From Thalassoglobus sp. JC818 (GTDB taxonomy: Bacteria > Planctomycetota > Planctomycetia > Planctomycetales > Planctomycetaceae): a stretch of DNA of 64,000 bases. Shown here in pieces: positions 26,517 to 35,113 of the stretch. The translations under genes and the position numbers were made by a program. Under the pieces are notes generated by a model that worked only from the letters and a program-made list of their open reading frames with translations, was not told where the DNA came from and ran no database searches. Position 1 is the first letter of the stretch. Each line of letters begins with the position of its first letter. The DNA is taken from the NCBI RefSeq assembly GCF_040717535.1, contig NZ_JBFEFI010000002.1, positions 558,001 through 622,000 of the forward strand. Reading direction: 5' to 3'.

Positions 26517-27056
26517 ATGAAAATGCTGACATGCTTGGCTGCTCTCGTTGCAGTGCTCGGACACTCTGGTCTTGTCCAAGCCGATGAACACGAAATGGCG
26601 ATGCCGACTGAAGCGGTCGTTGTCTTGAAGCAGACCAAAGGCAACAAAGTCCGTGGGCAGATTACGTTCAAAGAAGTGAATGGAGTGACTCAGGTTCGAG
26701 GACGTGTGAGCGGTCTGACTCCCGGAGATCACGGTTTCCACATTCATGAATACGGCGACCTGCGTTCGATGGACGGAACAGCTGCCGGTGGGCACTTCAA
26801 TCCTGAAGGCAAAGAGCACGGTGGACTCCACGCGGAAGAGCGTCACGTCGGAGACCTCGGAAACATCACAGCTGACGATGATGGCGTAGCCAAAGTCAAA
26901 GTTGACGTGAAAGGCCTGAAGGTCCACTTCGTGCTGGGACGTTCAATTGTTGTTCACGCTGGCAAAGACGATCTGAAAAGTCAGCCTTCAGGTGATGCGG
27001 GACCTCGCGTTGCTGTTGGTGTGATCGGAGTAGCAGGCCCTAAGAAAGCGAAGTAG
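26517..27056 (+). CDS. sodC: periplasmic Cu,Zn superoxide dismutase without the conserved disulfide
   Basis: A 179-aa secreted enzyme converting superoxide to peroxide and oxygen. Signal peptide MLTCLAALVAVLGHSGLVQA. All metal ligands are present: HIH in GFHIHEYGD, HFNPEG, HGG, the RHVGD zinc Asp, and VVHAG. The active-site Arg is in GPRVAVGVIG. The two cysteines that form the usual disulfide are replaced (GTAAGG and VAVG), and the mature protein has no Cys at all. The length and electrostatic-loop region are otherwise eukaryote-like. Own promoter region, followed by a strong terminator. Confidence 0.93.
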   Translation: MKMLTCLAALVAVLGHSGLVQADEHEMAMPTEAVVVLKQTKGNKVRGQITFKEVNGVTQVRGRVSGLTPGDHGFHIHEYGDLRSMDGTAAGGHFNPEGKEHGGLHAEERHVGDLGNITADDDGVAKVKVDVKGLKVHFVLGRSIVVHAGKDDLKSQPSGDAGPRVAVGVIGVAGPKKAK

Positions 27057-27091
27057 TCACCGCTCGTCGCTGACTGAGAGTCAAAGATTGA

Positions 27092-27132
27092 AGAGGCCGC
27101 ACTCGAACGAACGAGTGCGGCCTCTTTCTTTT
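27092..27132 (+). terminator. strong rho-independent terminator after sodC
   Basis: A 14-bp perfect stem, AGAGGCCGCACTCG (27092-27105) with CGAGTGCGGCCTCT (27112-27125), a 6-base loop, then TTCTTTT. It lies 36 bases past the sodC stop and before the convergent gene ending at 27198. The flanks on the other side are A-poor, so it mainly serves the plus strand. Confidence 0.93.
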
Positions 27133-27197
27133 GGTTCTTCGTTCTCTCGTTGAACGTCTCCGTATACGCAATTGCATTCACGGAGCGTTGAAATGGA

Positions 27198-28697
27198 TCA
27201 CTCAGTGCCGCGTGACATTCGGCTGCGTTCGTCTCGAATCATTTGCCAGATGGCGATTCGATCTTTCGATCCGGCAGCGACAGCTGCAGCTTGATTGCGT
27301 CGAACTTCTTCGAGGTTGCTCGTCACGTTGACGCTGGGGTTTCTGACTCCCACTCCTCCCCAGATGCTCGCTTCAACCCAACCTGGATCGTACTGCGTAT
27401 TGTAAACAATTGATCGCTGCTGAGTGTTCACTTCAACTTGCTGTCCTTGAAGAGAAGCTGCGATCGCTCGAAATGCGTTGGCGATTTTCTCACCGTATTC
27501 AACTGCGATGCTTGAGACACCTGTTCGATCGAGTGCGTCGATTCGGTCGGCGAATTTTTCATGCCACAGAATTGTTCGCTCGTAGTTATTGGCTCGGCGG
27601 TTGGCGACTTCGAGGTCATCAATCATCTTGTTGATGGCCTTCACGTAATCGGCAGTTGCTTTTGCGGGATCGGGTTGACGTTTGTTAGTAACAGGGCTGG
27701 TCAGTTCCGGTTCGGGCGGTGTGGGAACGGACTCGTGGCTGGTCTTCGGAGGAAGCGAGATCAACGAAACAATTTGCCGGAAGCTCGACTCAGAGAGATC
27801 GCACTTGAGAGTGGCGACCGGTCCATCTGCCGAGATTTCTGCTGAAGTCAGCTCGGAAATGGAAGCTCCGAGATCATCAAGAATTGCGAGCAGGATTGCT
27901 TTGACGCTGAAGACGGATTGGCCGACGTCGCTGTCGAATTCTATGTCGAGCTTCGCAGAGATTTTGTCGTCGACGTTCATGACAAGTTTTGCTCCATGAA
28001 CCCCTGCGATGAGTGGGACGAGGGTGTCAGCGACGGAAGCAAATTTCTTGTAGCGGCTTTCTTCTTTTAGTTGTCGTCGGAACACGACGGGGTCCACCAT
28101 CGCGGTGAGGTCGATCATCATCACGACGTGACCTTCGGTCGAGGCAGCAGTCTTGAGGTACTCAGAGGTCAAAGACTTCGCTCCTGAAGTGAGTGAGCGA
28201 AACCAGCGTGCAGCATCCTGTCGGTGTGCTGGCACGTAAACCGCAGCCAGATCGGAGGAGACAGTCGTGACATAAGCTCGGTCGTCGATTCGCACTGAGT
28301 CACGCCCGAGCAATGATTCGACGGTAGTGTTGTGAGCTTTCGCAATCGCTTCCATCGTGGTTCCCGAAGGCAGCGGGAAAGTTGAAGCGGACCAGACTTC
28401 TTCGAGAACCGTCAGGTGAAGCAACGAGCCGACAACCATATTGTCGATATGTGGAGGAATTGCGGCTGCCCCGCTGAGGAATCTTTCTTCAAGTTGTGCC
28501 TCCCATTCTTCTTCAATGGCTCGGTTGGTCTCCAGAATTTCTGACAAGCGAACGATCGTGATGGTGTTCGTCCCTGAGGGAAGCATCTCGACACGGTCGG
28601 CGATTGTCGTCTGGCAAGATGCCGGATTTGCGAATCCGAAACTCAGAATCACCGCGAAAGCGAGAGCGTAGAGTGGGTGCTGGGAAAGACAGGTCAT
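27198..28697 (-). CDS. secreted hypothetical protein, conserved-looking
   Basis: A protein of 499 aa from ATG 28697 with a signal peptide (LYALAFAVILSFGFANPASCQ). It is mixed alpha/beta. Visible segments are TITIVRLSEILETNRAIEEEW near the N-terminus, DLTAMVDPVVFRRQLKEESRY in the middle and LTSAEISADGPVATLKCDLS. This resembles large planctomycete periplasmic proteins that carry paired alpha-beta repeats; no catalytic motif is recognised. Upstream in-frame starts (28814, 28788) would place 39 non-hydrophobic residues before the signal, so they are not chosen. Expression is divergent from the gene at 29026. Confidence 0.7.
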   Translation of the reverse strand: MTCLSQHPLYALAFAVILSFGFANPASCQTTIADRVEMLPSGTNTITIVRLSEILETNRAIEEEWEAQLEERFLSGAAAIPPHIDNMVVGSLLHLTVLEEVWSASTFPLPSGTTMEAIAKAHNTTVESLLGRDSVRIDDRAYVTTVSSDLAAVYVPAHRQDAARWFRSLTSGAKSLTSEYLKTAASTEGHVVMMIDLTAMVDPVVFRRQLKEESRYKKFASVADTLVPLIAGVHGAKLVMNVDDKISAKLDIEFDSDVGQSVFSVKAILLAILDDLGASISELTSAEISADGPVATLKCDLSESSFRQIVSLISLPPKTSHESVPTPPEPELTSPVTNKRQPDPAKATADYVKAINKMIDDLEVANRRANNYERTILWHEKFADRIDALDRTGVSSIAVEYGEKIANAFRAIAASLQGQQVEVNTQQRSIVYNTQYDPGWVEASIWGGVGVRNPSVNVTSNLEEVRRNQAAAVAAGSKDRIAIWQMIRDERSRMSRGTE

Positions 28698-29025
28698 TTT
28701 GGGGAATACCTCAACTGCGATTGAGAGTCTGCACAGGATTGTCACTTCAACACATGACCGGCGATGGGCATGAACTGACCGATGGATCATAGCAATCGGT
28801 GTCGTTTCAATCATTCTGTGACACGAATGGGTGCATAGCGACAGGACAATTGCTTGTGAGTTCGGATTCGTCTAAACGGGGACGAAGTGCCCAAAACAGC
28901 CATTGAAATGAAGAAAACTCTCGAAAACGAATCACTTTCCGTAACCCGGATTCCTCGTTTTGTTTGCAAAAATGTGACTGGAAAATTCTATATCGGCATG
29001 GAATAATTCGACCATCTTTGATGGA

Positions 29026-29520
29026 ATGTCTCTCCATATGTTTCAGTATTTGCGAATTTGTGCTCTCTGCGCAGGAGTTCTTTTCTGGGGAACCCTGAGT
29101 CGCGACGCATGCGCAACGTGTGGAGATTGGCTGGCAGATTCCGGATCGCACCACATTCTGCACAACATGATTGATCCGGACGGGCTCGATCAATTTCAGA
29201 ACGTCTCTGCGTGGAACGGGACAGCTTCTCGATTGATGGAAGCAAGACTTTCTCTCTTCCTCGATCAGTCTCTGGAGACGCAGCCTGAGGACTCACGAGG
29301 TTGCAACGGACCAAGTTGTCGTCAAGCTCCGTCCAAGCCGATTGCACCGATTCCGAATGTGATCGAAATTCACTCGTTTGAACCGTTTCTGGTGCAAATG
29401 CTGGCACTGACGCAGACCCATCCATCCACGGGATGGGGGCTCTTCTCCGGGAAGCTGCGTCGTTTAGCTGGGTATCGTTCTGATCTTGAACGTCCCCCAC
29501 GAACTCTCTTACTGCCCTGA
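29026..29520 (+). CDS. secreted Cys-rich hypothetical protein
   Basis: A 164-aa protein with a signal peptide (FQYLRICALCAGVLFWGTLSRDACA). The mature protein begins CATCGDWLADSGSHH and contains a second cysteine pair in RGCNGPSCRQAP; the two C-x(n)-C pairs could bind a metal or form disulfides. The gene precedes the multihaem cytochrome by 152 bases on the same strand, suggesting possible co-expression with an electron-transfer or metal-handling system. No family name is recognised, so function is open. Confidence 0.6.
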   Translation: MSLHMFQYLRICALCAGVLFWGTLSRDACATCGDWLADSGSHHILHNMIDPDGLDQFQNVSAWNGTASRLMEARLSLFLDQSLETQPEDSRGCNGPSCRQAPSKPIAPIPNVIEIHSFEPFLVQMLALTQTHPSTGWGLFSGKLRRLAGYRSDLERPPRTLLLP

Positions 29521-29672
29521 CTTTTTGTCACGGTAACTCGTTGATGCACCAATGGATTGCAGGTATTGACCTGTGTCTGCGCATTGATGGAATTGCGACG
29601 ATGCGCCCCCGCGGGCCCTGATCGATGCTGCGAGTTGCCATTTCTCGTGAGTAGTAAGAGAGATTTTCAGAA

Positions 29673-32513
29673 ATGCCTGCAATTGTTCCAACTCCCGGAA
29701 AGAAGAAGCCGGTTCGCGCGGTCAGTGATCGTATGCGGAAGGTTCTTCACATCGTTTTCGCACTCCTTGCAATCCTTGCTACCAATGCTTTGTATCTGGC
29801 ATCGATCACTGCTTTGGAGTGGTACACCGGGAAGACGTATCAGAATTATTTTTATCAGTACATGTTCCTTGGCCATCTCATTCTCGGCCTCATTTTTATT
29901 ATCCCGTTTCTTGTGTTCGGCATTAATCACATGCTGGCATCCCGGAACCGTCGAAACCGTCGGGCTGTCAAAATTGGATATGCCCTGTTCATTGTCGCGA
30001 TTGTGGTTCTGGTCACTGGGCTGCTGCTCACACGTGCTGGCGGCTTCGATCTCAAGAACCCGCTTGCCCGTCGAACGATTTACTGGCTGCATGTCATCCT
30101 GCCACTTGTGGCTGTCTGGATGTACTGGCTTCATCGGCTGGTTGGTCCTCGGATCAAGTGGAGAGTTGGTCTGGGGTACGCAACATTTGCCGCGAGCCTC
30201 GTCGGAATCATGATTTGGGCTCAGTTCCAGGATCCGCGTCAGTGGTTCGCAGTCGGTCCAGAATCTGGAGTGCAGTACTTTGAGCCTTCGCTGGCTCGAA
30301 CTGCGACCGGTAATTTCATTCCCGCTCATGCTTTGATGAATGATGCGTACTGCAAAGAGTGTCACCAGGATGTTCACGCAGGCTGGGAAAAGAGCGTTCA
30401 CCGCTTTAGTTCGTTTAACAATCCTCCGTATCTCACCAGTGTGATGGAGACTCGCCAAGTCAGTCTTGATCGGGACGGAAGTGTGCAAGCTTCTCGATGG
30501 TGTGCGGGATGTCATGATCCTGTGCCATTCTTTAGCGGTGCCTTCGATGATCCTGAGTTTGATGTCGTCGATCATCCCACAGCACATGCTGGGATTACGT
30601 GCACGGTCTGTCATGCAATTACTAACGTGAACAGCACGCGAGGGAACGCCGACTACACGATCGAAGAACCGCAGCACTATCCTTTCGCCTACAGCGACAA
30701 TGCTGTTCTGAGTTGGGTGAATCAACAGCTTGTGAAGGCGAAACCGTCATTCCACAAGAAGACGTTCCTCAAGCCGTTTCACAAGACTGCGGAGTTTTGT
30801 TCGACCTGTCACAAGGTCCATTTGCCGTATGCTTTGAACAATTACAAAGAGTTCTTAAGAGGTCAGAATCATTACGACAATTACCTGCTCAGCGGAGTCT
30901 CAGGACATGCTGCCCGGAGCTTTTATTATCCGCCAAAGGCACAAGAGAATTGCAACGGTTGTCATATGCCGCTGGAAGAATCGAATGACTTTGGTGCGCA
31001 GTTCTTCGACGACTCTGGGATGTTAACAGTCCATGATCACTTGTTCCCTGCTGCAAATACCGGCATCGCCTGGTTGCTCGATCATCCGGATACGATCGAG
31101 GCACATCAGGAATTCTTGAATGGCACGATGAGAGTCGATCTCTTCGGAATTCGGGAAGACGCTCAGATTGATGGTCAACTGACAGCTCCATTGCGACCAG
31201 AAGTTCCAGAGCTGGAAGCTGGCAAGAAGTATCTTCTGGAAACGGTCATTCGGACATTGAAGTTGGGGCACTTGTTTACACAAGGCACGGTCGATTCGAA
31301 TGAAGTCTGGCTGGATGTCACTGTGACTTCAGGCGGAAAAGTCATCGGACGCAGCGGAGCGATTGATCCGGAAGCGGGGAACGAAGTCGACCCTTGGAGC
31401 CACTTCGTCAACGTCTTCATGCTCGACAAAGACGGGAATCGAATTAACCGTCGAAATCCGCAGAACATCTTTACCCCACTTTACAATCATCAGATTCCCC
31501 CGGGAGCAGGTCAAACCGTTCATTACGAGATTCAACTCCCGGATGAACTCACCGCACCTGTTGAGGTGGAAGTCAAGCTTCAGTATCGAAAGTTTGATAC
31601 CGAATACATGCAGATTGTCGACGAAGCGACTCGCAAAGTTGGAACTCCAATTCGCGGATCGGTAGAGGGACAGGACTACGTCAACGAATTGCCGATCACA
31701 ACGCTCGCGACGGATCGGGTTGTCTTTCCTGTTTCAGGTGTCGACGTCGCAGTCGAAAACCCGTCGGATGATTTTCCTGTCTGGCAACGTTGGAATGACT
31801 ACGGAATCGGTCTTTTGTTGAAAGGCAAGGCGGAACTTCGTCAAGCAGCGGAAGCATTTGAACAAGTCGAGAAGCTGGACCGCTGGGACGGTGCTCTCAA
31901 TCTTGCTCGTGTCTACGAACAGGAAGGACGACTCGACGACGCTGTGGCTGCACTTCAACGTGCCAGTGCTTATGAAGATGAACCCGGCTATCCACGTTGG
32001 ACGTGGGCATGGCTGAGCGGAGTGATCAACCGTCAACAGGGGTATCTGACCGAGGCGGTTCAGAATCTTCGCAGCGTGATTAACGAGCGAACGCCCGACA
32101 TGGTCGAGCGAGGCTTTGATTTCAGTCTCGACTACGAAGTGATCAATCTTCTCGGACGAACCCTTCTGGATCAGGGTCGTCAGCGAGAGCGTCAGGGAAA
32201 GACGGATGAAGCCCGTCAGCTTTGGAAAGAATCGGTCCTGGAGTACCAGAAGACTCTGGACATCGATTCAGAAAATCTCGCTGCCCATTATGGTCTCTCT
32301 CAGGTCTATCTCGAGTTGGATGAACCAGAGAAAGCAGCCGAACACGCGGAGCTGCATGAACGCTTCAAACCCGATGACAATGCTGCTGGCCGAGCGGTCC
32401 GACTTGCTCGTGAAAAGTATCCAGCTGCCAATCATGCTGCAGAAGCAGTCGTCAAATACCTCCTGGAAAAAGACGATTCGGAGAAGCAGGAGAGTGACGC
32501 GGCAGAAGAGTAA
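29673..32513 (+). CDS. membrane-anchored pentahaem cytochrome c with TPR domain
   Basis: A 946-aa protein in three parts. Residues about 24-190 form four or five TM helices with His-containing segments (IYWLHVILPLVAVWMYWLH), as in a cytochrome b-type membrane domain. Residues 220-440 carry five CxxCH haem sites: CKECH 227, CAGCH 277, CTVCH 310, CSTCH 376 and CNGCH 427. The first site has the CxxCH...HxxW spacing of cytochrome c554-like domains. A beta-rich region follows, then TPR-like helices (about 720-900: EAFEQVEKLDRWDGALNLARVY). It probably carries electrons from the membrane to periplasmic partners. Next comes a CRTAC1-type protein and msrB. Confidence 0.87.
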   Translation: MPAIVPTPGKKKPVRAVSDRMRKVLHIVFALLAILATNALYLASITALEWYTGKTYQNYFYQYMFLGHLILGLIFIIPFLVFGINHMLASRNRRNRRAVKIGYALFIVAIVVLVTGLLLTRAGGFDLKNPLARRTIYWLHVILPLVAVWMYWLHRLVGPRIKWRVGLGYATFAASLVGIMIWAQFQDPRQWFAVGPESGVQYFEPSLARTATGNFIPAHALMNDAYCKECHQDVHAGWEKSVHRFSSFNNPPYLTSVMETRQVSLDRDGSVQASRWCAGCHDPVPFFSGAFDDPEFDVVDHPTAHAGITCTVCHAITNVNSTRGNADYTIEEPQHYPFAYSDNAVLSWVNQQLVKAKPSFHKKTFLKPFHKTAEFCSTCHKVHLPYALNNYKEFLRGQNHYDNYLLSGVSGHAARSFYYPPKAQENCNGCHMPLEESNDFGAQFFDDSGMLTVHDHLFPAANTGIAWLLDHPDTIEAHQEFLNGTMRVDLFGIREDAQIDGQLTAPLRPEVPELEAGKKYLLETVIRTLKLGHLFTQGTVDSNEVWLDVTVTSGGKVIGRSGAIDPEAGNEVDPWSHFVNVFMLDKDGNRINRRNPQNIFTPLYNHQIPPGAGQTVHYEIQLPDELTAPVEVEVKLQYRKFDTEYMQIVDEATRKVGTPIRGSVEGQDYVNELPITTLATDRVVFPVSGVDVAVENPSDDFPVWQRWNDYGIGLLLKGKAELRQAAEAFEQVEKLDRWDGALNLARVYEQEGRLDDAVAALQRASAYEDEPGYPRWTWAWLSGVINRQQGYLTEAVQNLRSVINERTPDMVERGFDFSLDYEVINLLGRTLLDQGRQRERQGKTDEARQLWKESVLEYQKTLDIDSENLAAHYGLSQVYLELDEPEKAAEHAELHERFKPDDNAAGRAVRLAREKYPAANHAAEAVVKYLLEKDDSEKQESDAAEE

Positions 32514-32528
32514 ACGGTTCGATGATAG

Positions 32529-32560
32529 GCATTGCCGTCGTGTCCCGGCGGCAATGCTTT
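32529..32560 (+). terminator. hairpin terminator after the multihaem cytochrome gene
   Basis: Stem GCATTGCCG (32529-32537) with CGGCAATGC (32549-32557), an 11-base loop, followed by TTTC. It lies 15 bases past the stop. The short T-run makes it a moderate terminator, so read-through into the CRTAC1-type gene is possible. Confidence 0.7.
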
Positions 32561-32665
32561 CATCAACTTCTTCAACGCAAGCTCGCTTTCAGGAAATTTG
32601 ACCGAACACAACATTGAGTGGACGAAAGTCTTTCGATACGTCTCTAAGCGGATGAGAAAATTGCG

Positions 32666-34597
32666 ATGCAAGAGTCCGAAAAATATGAAGATGATTACGA
32701 CCCGGATCAGGACGAGCAAAACGATGCCATTGTCGGACTTGCGCTGAAATGGTCGCTGGCGGTTTTGGTGCTGCTGGTGGGCGTCGGCGGAGGCATTTTC
32801 TGGTGGTTGAATCGCCCGGAAATTGTCGAGGTGGGCGAACCAACCGAGTTGGCGGATGTCCAAATACGTGAGTCTGAGGATGTTGAAATTCCGCAGATTC
32901 CGTTTGCAGACATCACTGACTCAGCTGCGATTGATTTCGTCCATGAGAATGGAGCTGCCGGTCAGAAACTTCTTCCGGAAACGATGGGAGGAGGGTGCGC
33001 GTTTTTTGACTTTGACAACGACGGAGATCAGGACTTGCTGCTCGTCAATTCACAAACCTGGGAAGAGTTCACGGGTGAAGCAGAATCGTCTGAATCGACG
33101 TTGGCCCTCTATCAAAATGACGGGAAGGGCAATTTCGAAAACGTCACGGCGGGTTCCGGATTGGATATCTCGCTATATGGAATGGGAGTGGCCTGTGGTG
33201 ACTACGATGGCGATGGTCTTGTTGATATTTACGTGACTGCCATCGGGCCGAATCGACTCTTTCGAAACGAAGGAGATGGAAAGTTTTCAGATGTGACAGC
33301 CAGTGCAGGCGTTGCCGGTGGCAAGCAAGATTGGGGAACGAGCTGCGGCTGGTTCGACTACGATCATGATGGCGACCTCGACTTGTTTGTCTGCAATTAT
33401 GTCACTTGGTCGAGTGAGTACGATCTTGCGCAGGATTTCAAACTGACAGGGGGAGACCGGGCCTACGGTCGCCCGCAGAACTTCGAAGGTGCTTTTCCGT
33501 ATTTGTTCCGAAACGATCAGGACGGAAAATTCACTGATGTCACGGAATCGGCAGGCCTGAAAATCCGGAACTCAGCGACGAACGTACCCGTGGCGAAATC
33601 GCTTGGTGTGACGTTCGATGATTTTGATTCGGATGGCTGGCTCGACATCATCGTAGCCAACGACACCGTCCAGAATCTCCTGTTTCGGAACAATCAGGAT
33701 GGAACATTTCGAGAGGTCGGCGCTATTTCCGGAGTGGCGTTTGACATGAACGGAATGGCTCGTGGAGCGATGGGAATTGACTCCGCACCGTTTCGAAATA
33801 ACGACTCGATCGGAATCGCGATTGGCAATTTTTCAAACGAGATGACCGCTCTGTACGTCTCGTCGGGGCAGTCAATGCAATTTGTGGACGAGGCAATTGC
33901 CTCGGGTTTGGGACCGAGTACTCGGCTGAGTTTGACTTTTGGTGTTTTCTTTTTCGATGCTGATCTGGACGGCCGAGTCGACTTGTTCACAGCCAACGGA
34001 CACCTCGAAGAAGATATCAATCGTGTGCAACCGAGCCAGTTTTATGAGCAATCACCGCAGTTGTTCTGGAACTGTGGACCTCAGTTTCAGACGGAGTTTC
34101 TGCTCTTGAACGACTCTTCTGTCGGGAAAGAATTCTCAACTCCGCTTGTTGGACGCGGTGCTGCGTATGCCGACATCGACGGAGACGGAGATCTGGACAT
34201 TTTGATCATGTCCACAGGAGATAAGCCGCGACTGTTGCGTAATGATCAGGCGACCGGGAACCACTGGCTCCGATTTGAGCTCGAAGGAGACGCTGCAAAT
34301 CTGCACGCGATCGGTGCTGAAATTCGAGTGGAATTCGGTGATGAGGTTCGATTTGGTAAGATCATGCCGACACGAAGTTACATCTCGCAAGTCGAACTTC
34401 CGGTCACAATTGGCCTGGGAAATGCTACAGAGGTGGATCGTGTTATTATTTACTGGCCCGACGGGACTGTTCAGGACATCGGGGCTGTCGATGTCGATCA
34501 GGTCCATCGAGTAAAAAAATCAAACCTTCAGACCGCTTCGGTCAACGGAAGTTCCGAAGATCGGGCTGAGGGAACGGAAAAGAGAGTGAGTCCATGA
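32666..34597 (+). CDS. CRTAC1/UnbV-type FG-GAP repeat protein
   Basis: A 643-aa membrane-anchored secreted protein. A TM segment near residues 28-50 (LKWSLAVLVLLVGVGGGIFWW) follows an acidic N-terminus. The mature part is a beta-propeller with at least six calcium-type loops: DFDNDGDQD, DYDGDGLVD, DYDHDGDLD, DFDSDGWLD, DADLDGRVD and DIDGDGDLD. An ASPIC/UnbV C-terminal domain follows, with the blocks IGAEIRVEF and IYWPDGTVQDI. Proteins of this class are common in planctomycetes and often lie near multihaem cytochromes; their substrates are not known. Its stop overlaps the msrB start by four bases. Confidence 0.88.
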   Translation: MQESEKYEDDYDPDQDEQNDAIVGLALKWSLAVLVLLVGVGGGIFWWLNRPEIVEVGEPTELADVQIRESEDVEIPQIPFADITDSAAIDFVHENGAAGQKLLPETMGGGCAFFDFDNDGDQDLLLVNSQTWEEFTGEAESSESTLALYQNDGKGNFENVTAGSGLDISLYGMGVACGDYDGDGLVDIYVTAIGPNRLFRNEGDGKFSDVTASAGVAGGKQDWGTSCGWFDYDHDGDLDLFVCNYVTWSSEYDLAQDFKLTGGDRAYGRPQNFEGAFPYLFRNDQDGKFTDVTESAGLKIRNSATNVPVAKSLGVTFDDFDSDGWLDIIVANDTVQNLLFRNNQDGTFREVGAISGVAFDMNGMARGAMGIDSAPFRNNDSIGIAIGNFSNEMTALYVSSGQSMQFVDEAIASGLGPSTRLSLTFGVFFFDADLDGRVDLFTANGHLEEDINRVQPSQFYEQSPQLFWNCGPQFQTEFLLLNDSSVGKEFSTPLVGRGAAYADIDGDGDLDILIMSTGDKPRLLRNDQATGNHWLRFELEGDAANLHAIGAEIRVEFGDEVRFGKIMPTRSYISQVELPVTIGLGNATEVDRVIIYWPDGTVQDIGAVDVDQVHRVKKSNLQTASVNGSSEDRAEGTEKRVSP

Positions 34598-35010
34598 AGC
34601 AGCAGATTCAGCGAACTGAGGAGGAATGGCGGAAAATTCTGACGCCTGAGCAGTATTATGTGCTCCGGGCGAAAGGAACTGAGCGACCATTTCGAAATGA
34701 GTTTGACGATCACTTCGCTGAAGGATTGTACAGTTGTGCGGCGTGTGGTGAAGAACTGTTCAGTTCAGAGACCAAGTTCCAATCAGGCTGCGGTTGGCCC
34801 GCTTTTTATGCTGCAATGGCAGGTGAGAACGTCAACCTGTACGAAGACTACTCTCACGGAATGACTCGCACTGAAGTGACCTGCGCTGGATGTGGTTCGC
34901 ACCTCGGTCACGTCTTCGATGACGCGCCGTCGACTCCCACCGGGCAGAGATATTGCATTAACTCTGTCTCTCTGAAATTCACTCCCGCTGAAGAAGGGTC
35001 AGCCTACTAG
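34594..35010 (+). CDS. msrB: peptide-methionine (R)-S-oxide reductase MsrB
   Basis: A 138-aa enzyme that reduces methionine-R-sulfoxide in proteins, with thioredoxin as usual donor. Zinc ligands are two CxxC pairs: CAACGEELF and CAGCGSHLGHVF. Catalytic Cys in RYCINSVSLKF near the C-terminus. The block FQSGCGWPAFYA near residue 66 holds the substrate-binding Trp. It is cytoplasmic (no signal peptide) although its partner upstream is membrane-anchored. Start ATG overlaps the upstream stop (ATGA), so the two are translationally coupled. The stop TAG lies inside the repeat R2. Confidence 0.95.
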   Translation: MKQQIQRTEEEWRKILTPEQYYVLRAKGTERPFRNEFDDHFAEGLYSCAACGEELFSSETKFQSGCGWPAFYAAMAGENVNLYEDYSHGMTRTEVTCAGCGSHLGHVFDDAPSTPTGQRYCINSVSLKFTPAEEGSAY

Positions 35011-35113
35011 AGCAAGTTGCTCTTTCGGATGCACTCGCTTGTGCTGTTACATCAAGTAACAGGCTGTGTTTGCTCGTGCGAGAAAGTGCAAACCAAATTT
35101 GAAGAAGCTCTAG
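35007..35113. repeat. structured dispersed repeat R2, bounded by CTAGAGC/GCTCTAG
   Basis: Begins with CTAG 35007-35010, whose TAG is the msrB stop, and ends with CTAG 35110-35113. The termini CTAGAGC and GCTCTAG are inverted repeats. Inside, AGAGCAA/TTGCTCT (35009-35015 with 35017-35023) forms a small hairpin. The outer stem TGCACTCGC pairs with GCGAG and TGCA (35030-35038 with 35078-35082 and 35087-35090). A central hairpin is CTGTTAC/GTAACAG (35044-35050 with 35056-35062). About 80% identical to R1 over the first 85 bases by hand alignment. An IS element sits directly at its right CTAG. Confidence 0.72.

Noticed and set aside
29667-30725. A minus-strand frame of 352 codons across the multihaem cytochrome
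   Set aside because: The plus strand carries five haem motifs and TM helices here; the antisense frame has no motif.
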